DNA of 64,000 bases. Source: Couchioplanes azureus. Lineage in GTDB: Bacteria; Actinomycetota; Actinomycetes; Mycobacteriales; Micromonosporaceae. A program made the position numbers and the translations under genes. A model generated the notes under the pieces. That model had not been told where the DNA came from. It did not search any database and saw only the letters and a list, made by a program, of their open reading frames with translations. The DNA is taken from positions 248,001 to 312,000 of the forward strand of contig NZ_BMQY01000001.1 in assembly GCF_014648355.1 (NCBI RefSeq), in the 5' to 3' direction. Below, piece by piece: positions 60,281 to 64,000 of the stretch; within the stretch, counting starts at the first letter, position 1, and the number at the start of each line of letters is the position of its first letter.

Positions 60281-61555
60281 TCAGGACCGAGCCGAACCCG
60301 CCGGCACCGGGACGGAAACCCCCGACAAGGAAGGCGAAGAGGACTGCGACGCAGGCGCCGCCTGCCGCCGTGCCACCCCGTCCCGCTCCGCCGCCGCGGC
60401 CACCGCAGCCGCCACCGCCGGCGCCACCCGCGGGTCCAGCGCCGACGGCACGATCGCGTCCGGGCGCAGGTCGTCCGAGACCACCTCGGCGATGGCCTCC
60501 GCCGCCGCGACCTTCATCCGTTCGGTGATCCGGGTGGCGCGCGCGTCGAGCGCACCGCGGAAGATGCCCGGGAACGCCAGCACGTTGTTGATCTGGTTGG
60601 GGAAGTCGCTGCGGCCGGTGGCCACGATGGCGGCGTACTTGTGGGCGATCGTGGGCGGCACCTCGGGCGTGGGATTGGCCAGCGCGAAGATGATGCCTCC
60701 CGGCGCCATCCCGGCCAGCGCCTCCTCGGCGATGGCGCCGCCGGACACCCCGATGAGGACGTCGGCGCCGATCAGCGCCTCCTTGATTCCTCCCGTACGC
60801 CCGGAGTAGTTCGTCTTCTGCGCGAGCGCCGCCTTCACGCCGGCGAGCCCGGGACGATCGGCGTGGATGATGCCCCGCGAGTCGCAGACGATCGTGTTGG
60901 CGCCCTGGACACCGGCGGCGATCAGCGTGTCGGTGATGGCCACGCCCGCCGCGCCCGCGCCGCTCACCACGACCCGCAGGTCGGCGAAGCGGCGCCCGAG
61001 CAGCGTGGCCGCGTTGCGCAGCGCGGCGAGCACGACGATCGCCGTACCGTGCTGGTCGTCGTGGAAGACGGGGATGTCGAGGGCCTCGTCGAGGCGGCGC
61101 TCGATCTCGAAGCAGCGCGGCGCGCTGATGTCCTCGAGGTTGATCCCCCCGAACGACGGGCCGAGCGCCTTGACCACGGCGATGATGCCCTCGACGTCCT
61201 GGGTGTCGAGGCAGATCGGCACGGCGTCGACGCCGCCGAACTGCTTGAACAGCACGGCCTTGCCCTCCATGACCGGCATGGCGGCCTTGGGTCCGATGTT
61301 GCCGAGGCCGAGGACCGCCGAGCCGTCGCTGACGACCGCGACGGTGTTGCCGGCCCAGGTGTAGTCGTGGTGCAGGTTCTCGTCGTCGGCGATGGCGGTG
61401 CAGACCCGGGCCACGCCCGGCGTGTACGCCAGCGACAGGTCGTCGCGGCTGGCCAGCGGAACGGTGGCGGAGATCGTCATCTTGCCCCGCTTGTGCAGGT
61501 CGAAGACGGGGTCGGCGGCCAGCGCGGGATCGAGCTCGAAACTGAAGATGGACAC
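60281..61555 (-). CDS. NAD(P)-dependent malic enzyme
   Basis: A 424-residue malic enzyme of the short bacterial type. It decarboxylates malate to pyruvate. Motifs: LAYTPGVARVC, GLGNIGPKAAMPVMEGK (metal/substrate loop), PVFHDDQHGTAIVVLAAL, the NAD(P) motif VVSGAGAAGVA and ALANPTPEV. GTG 61555 has CTGGAG about 6 bases upstream; a GTG at 61570 has none. A Pro/Ser-rich tail of ~25 residues is unusual but common in this genome. Confidence 0.93.
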   Translation of the reverse strand: MSIFSFELDPALAADPVFDLHKRGKMTISATVPLASRDDLSLAYTPGVARVCTAIADDENLHHDYTWAGNTVAVVSDGSAVLGLGNIGPKAAMPVMEGKAVLFKQFGGVDAVPICLDTQDVEGIIAVVKALGPSFGGINLEDISAPRCFEIERRLDEALDIPVFHDDQHGTAIVVLAALRNAATLLGRRFADLRVVVSGAGAAGVAITDTLIAAGVQGANTIVCDSRGIIHADRPGLAGVKAALAQKTNYSGRTGGIKEALIGADVLIGVSGGAIAEEALAGMAPGGIIFALANPTPEVPPTIAHKYAAIVATGRSDFPNQINNVLAFPGIFRGALDARATRITERMKVAAAEAIAEVVSDDLRPDAIVPSALDPRVAPAVAAAVAAAAERDGVARRQAAPASQSSSPSLSGVSVPVPAGSARS

Positions 61556-61687
61556 GGTGACTCCAGACACGCATCAGTACGTCGGTGGTGCCAGCCGGCC
61601 CTGGGCGCGAGTGTGCGCGGACCGACGTGCGATGCGGGGATCACCCGGTGAAGCAACCACATTCTGGTGTGTTGTGGTTACTGGACA

Positions 61688-61996
61688 TTAACTTAGCCGA
61701 CCCGGTCGAGGCCAGTACCGACACATCACACGTCCGATGACATCCGCCACCCCGTACGCCCGCGAGTCGTCGGTCACGAACTCGTTGTCCCCGCGTACCC
61801 ACCAACCCTGGTCCTGGGCCCGGACCGCGCGCTTGACGACCAGCAGCTCCGGTCGCGAGCGGAAGCGCGCGACCACGATGTCGCCCTCGCGGACCCGCCG
61901 CGTCCGCCGCACCACCAGGGCGTCTCCCGAGCGCAGGGTGGGTGCCATGGACGGCCCTTGCACGAGTACGGCGAAGAGCGGCAGTTGCAATTTCAT
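61688..61996 (-). CDS. sodX: Nickel-type SOD maturation protease (S26 signal peptidase family)
   Basis: A 102-residue signal-peptidase-like enzyme with catalytic Ser16 in VQGPSMAPTL and Lys55 in LLVVKRAV. It removes the leader from SodN and is usually encoded next to it. It diverges from sodN across 85 bp. ATG 61996 is preferred; an upstream in-frame start at 62050 would add an unlikely hydrophobic extension. Confidence 0.88.
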   Translation of the reverse strand: MKLQLPLFAVLVQGPSMAPTLRSGDALVVRRTRRVREGDIVVARFRSRPELLVVKRAVRAQDQGWWVRGDNEFVTDDSRAYGVADVIGRVMCRYWPRPGRLS

Positions 61997-62081
61997 GGCA
62001 TCAAATCCCGCGTGGAGTATGGCTCGGGGTGTAAGGGGTAGTGTCAGCACCGGATCATCGCAAACTCATGGAGGGGTCCCG

Positions 62082-62486
62082 ATGCGACTTCCGCGTTTCT
62101 TCACGCCGCGCACTGTGGTCAGCGCGCACTGCGACCTGCCTTGTGGGGTCTACGATCCCGCGCAGGCCCGCATCGAGGCGGAGTCGGTGAAGGCCATCGC
62201 CGAGAAGTACCAGGCGAACACCGACCCCGAGTTCCGCACGCGCGCCATCATGATCAAGGAGCAGCGGGCCGACCTGGTCAAGCACCACCTGTGGGTGCTC
62301 TGGACGGACTACTTCAAGGCGCCGCACTTCGAGAAGTACCCGCAGCTCAACCAGCTGTTCAACGAGGCCACCAAGCTCGCGGGCGCGGCCGGCGCCAAGG
62401 GCTCCATGGACCCGGCCGTCGGTGACCAGCTGCTGGCGAAGATCGAGGAGATCTCCAAGATCTTCTGGGAGACCAAGCAGGCGTGA
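62082..62486 (+). CDS. sodN: Nickel superoxide dismutase
   Basis: A 134-residue precursor of nickel SOD, which disproportionates superoxide in the cytoplasm. A 15-residue leader (MRLPRFFTPRTVVSA) precedes the nickel hook HCDLPCGVYDP; His16 becomes His1 after cleavage by SodX, with Cys17 and Cys21 as ligands. The helical bundle continues with KEQRADLVKHHLWVLWTDYF. GGAGGGG lies 5 bases before ATG 62082. Confidence 0.97.
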   Translation: MRLPRFFTPRTVVSAHCDLPCGVYDPAQARIEAESVKAIAEKYQANTDPEFRTRAIMIKEQRADLVKHHLWVLWTDYFKAPHFEKYPQLNQLFNEATKLAGAAGAKGSMDPAVGDQLLAKIEEISKIFWETKQA

Positions 62487-62983
62487 GTGCCGCCCGCATT
62501 CGGCCGGTACGTCCCCAGGACGTGCCGGCCGTTGTGGCGATGGTGCACGAGCTGGCCGATTTCGAACGCGAGCCGCAGTCGTGCCACCTGACCACGGAAC
62601 AGCTCCGGGCGGCGCTCTTCGGTGACCGCCCGGCCCTCTTCGGGCACGTGGCCGTCGACGAGGAGGACGCTCCTTACGGCATGGCCCTCTGGTTCCTGAA
62701 CTTCTCCACGTGGGAAGGCGTCCACGGGATCTATCTCGAGGACCTGTACGTACGCCCCGGCCACCGCGGCACCGGCGCGGGCGCCGCCCTGCTGGCCGAG
62801 CTGGCCCGCATCTGCGTCACCCGCGGGTACCGGCGCCTCGAGTGGGTGATGCTCGACTGGAACCCGGCGGCGGACTTCTACGCCGCGATCGGCGCGGCCG
62901 CGAGCAGTGGCTGGGTCCCCTACCGGCTGACCGGCGCCGCCCTGGACCGACTCGCCGAGCGCGCCTCGCCCGACAGGCGCTAG
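62483..62983 (+). CDS. GNAT family N-acetyltransferase
   Basis: A 166-residue acetyltransferase similar to spermidine/thialysine acetyltransferases: IRPVRPQDVPAVVAMVHELADFEREP, GIYLEDLYVRPGHRGTGAG (acetyl-CoA loop) and RLEWVMLDWNPAADFYAAIGA. The GTG start overlaps the sodN stop (GTGA), so it is cotranslated with SodN. The substrate is unknown; polyamine or amino-acid amines are likely by family. Confidence 0.9.
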   Translation: MSAARIRPVRPQDVPAVVAMVHELADFEREPQSCHLTTEQLRAALFGDRPALFGHVAVDEEDAPYGMALWFLNFSTWEGVHGIYLEDLYVRPGHRGTGAGAALLAELARICVTRGYRRLEWVMLDWNPAADFYAAIGAAASSGWVPYRLTGAALDRLAERASPDRR

Positions 62984-63011
62984 AGTCTCGACCATCGGGA
63001 GGATGGGGTCG

Positions 63012-63425
63012 GTGACTCAGCTTCAGACAACGCATCCGGAGCCGGCGTTCGGTGACGACGTCGTGCTGCTCACCGTGCCCGCCGACGGGGGCTACCTGGG
63101 CGTCCTGCGAACGGCGACGGCGGGTCTCGCGGCCCGCCTGCACTTCGCGCTCGACGAGATCGAGGATCTGCGCATCGCGGTCGACGAGGCCTGCGCGATG
63201 TTGCTGGCGATCGCCACCCGCGGGGCCGACCTCGAGTGCCGCTTCGCGGTCACCGACGACGCGCTCACGGTGGAGGTGACGGTCGCCACGGTCCGCGGGG
63301 CCCGGCTGCCGTCCGAGTCCTCGTTCGCCTGGAAGGTGCTGACCGCCCTGACGACGTCCGCCGCCGCCGAGGCGAACGGCCGGCACGCCACGATCAGACT
63401 GCTCACCCGCCGCACCGAAAGCTGA
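63012..63425 (+). CDS. Anti-sigma regulatory factor-like ATPase (RsbW type)
   Basis: A 137-residue GHKL ATPase-fold protein. It has RLHFALDEIEDLRIAVDEACAML (the N-box helix; Glu/Asn position as Asp-Glu) and weak later boxes, like anti-sigma Ser/Thr kinases. The G-box Gly residues are poorly conserved, so kinase activity is uncertain. GTG 63012 follows GGAGG by 9 bases. No sigma factor gene is adjacent inside the window. Confidence 0.8.
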   Translation: MTQLQTTHPEPAFGDDVVLLTVPADGGYLGVLRTATAGLAARLHFALDEIEDLRIAVDEACAMLLAIATRGADLECRFAVTDDALTVEVTVATVRGARLPSESSFAWKVLTALTTSAAAEANGRHATIRLLTRRTES

Positions 63426-63525
63426 GCCGACGCGACCGGCCGGCCCGGCCCTTGCGAGGGCGACGGCCGCTCAGGCGGCACGAGACCGGGCCGGCGCGGG
63501 ACCGGGCCGACGCGGCCGGCGTGAG

Positions 63526-63675
63526 ACCGGCCCGACGCAGCCAACGCGAGACCGGCCCGACGCGGCCAACGCGAGACCGGCCCGACGCAGCCAACGCGAG
63601 ACCGGCCCGACGCAGCCAACGCGAGACCGGCCCGACGCAGCCAACGCGAGACCGGCCCGACGCGGCCAACGCGAG
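63526..63675. repeat. 25-bp tandem repeat, six copies
   Basis: Six consecutive 25-bp copies (ACCGGCCCGACGCAGCCAAC...) with A/G variation at one position, flanked by degenerate copies (63481-63525 and 63676-63760). The array lies between the convergent anti-sigma and GntR genes. Confidence 0.93.
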
Positions 63676-63770
63676 ACCGGGTCGACGAATCGGGGCACAA
63701 AACCGGGCCGACGGATCGGCCGGCACGAGACCGGGCCGACGGATCGGCGGCGGGAGCCGGCGACTCCGCC

Positions 63771-64000
63771 TCAGCGGGCGGCCACCGCGGCGATGTAGTC
63801 CAGGTGGCGGCGTCCCGCTTCCATCGCAGCCGCCGCATCCCGGTTGCGCACCGACGTCAGCAGGTCCCGGTGGTCCGCGTCGATCCGCTCCCAGTAGTCG
63901 TCCGGCAGCGCCTCGACCACTTCCCCGCCGATCCCGATGTTGTAGAGCGGCCGGGTGATCAGCTCGAAGAGCGGATTGCACGTCGCCGAGGCGATCGCCG
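63771..64000 (-). CDS. GntR family regulator, C-terminal FCD domain (5' end beyond window)
   Basis: The last 75 codons of a minus-strand gene that continues beyond the right edge. The sequence NPLFELITRPLYNIG, YWERIDADHRDLLTSVRNRD and MEAGRRHLDYIAAV is the C-terminal helical ligand-binding domain (FCD) of FadR-type GntR regulators, with the metal-binding His in DHRDLL and RRHL. The DNA-binding half lies outside the window. Confidence 0.85.
   Translation of the reverse strand, partial: AIASATCNPLFELITRPLYNIGIGGEVVEALPDDYWERIDADHRDLLTSVRNRDAAAAMEAGRRHLDYIAAVAAR

Noticed and set aside
63526..63675. CRISPR-like array
   Set aside because: 25-bp units are contiguous with no spacers.
1..64000. tRNA or rRNA genes
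   Set aside because: No cloverleaf-like or conserved rRNA segments were noticed by eye; a tRNAscan run would be decisive.

Overview
The window is GC-rich, gene-dense actinobacterial chromosome. It carries a Kgd-type multifunctional 2-oxoglutarate decarboxylase, a nickel superoxide dismutase with its maturation protease, PadR/TetR/GntR regulators and several secreted GH18 chitinases. GTG and TTG starts are common and many genes overlap as ATGA or GTGA. This suggests Actinomycetota, most plausibly Micromonosporaceae (Actinoplanes-like); the family assignment is inference. I saw no rRNA, tRNA, CRISPR array, prophage or intact insertion sequence.

Layout. 1-7 kb: a VanZ-like membrane protein whose proline-rich tail runs off the left edge, a YnfA-type membrane protein, a STAS anti-sigma antagonist, an AraC regulator, small unknown genes, a polysaccharide deacetylase, a Gfo/Idh/MocA oxidoreductase and a pair of small membrane proteins. 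7.4-13.2 kb: a YgiB-like lipoprotein/YgiC-like ATP-grasp pair, a FabG-type reductase and a PadR / membrane protein / GH13 operon. 13.2-23.4 kb: DedA, two tandem chitinases, YbdK plus an FAD-disulfide reductase, a second deacetylase, an Nei-type glycosylase and two paralogous lipoproteins. 23.5-33.2 kb: a pterin dehydratase, an FHA protein, an arginine-catabolic pair (DDAH-like enzyme and ornithine aminotransferase), a lone ClpP, a PlsC-like acyltransferase, a patatin phospholipase and a third chitinase. 33.2-35.3 kb: TetR and an acyl-CoA oxidase diverging from a double-palindrome operator. 35.3-39.6 kb: a three-gene cluster containing a giant membrane M50 metalloprotease, a small zinc-ribbon protein and a protein whose N-terminus resembles an NHLP/Nif11-type leader followed by calcium-binding-like repeats. 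39.8-45.4 kb: HtrA, a two-component system and an OlsB/OlsA-like ornithine-lipid pair. 45.5-57.3 kb: an ABC exporter, kgd, a methyltransferase, a small conserved protein with an ATPase, and pta-ackA. 57.3-64 kb: repeat-rich, gene-poor DNA, a 55-residue membrane protein, a quinone oxidoreductase, malic enzyme, sodX/sodN, an acetyltransferase, an anti-sigma-like ATPase and the end of a GntR regulator.

How the genes fit together. Central carbon flow is represented by kgd, malic enzyme and pta-ackA. Chitin and cell-wall polysaccharide use is represented by three chitinases and two deacetylases; the two chitinase transcription units share a distinctive promoter. Envelope genes include HtrA, the histidine kinase pair, ornithine-lipid enzymes, lipoproteins and the M50 protease cluster.

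The most unusual features are the M50 cluster, a long Ser/Pro/Ala repeat insertion inside acetate kinase, and many unrelated minisatellite arrays (18, 17, about 14-19, 37, about 19 and 25 bp) between or at the ends of genes.
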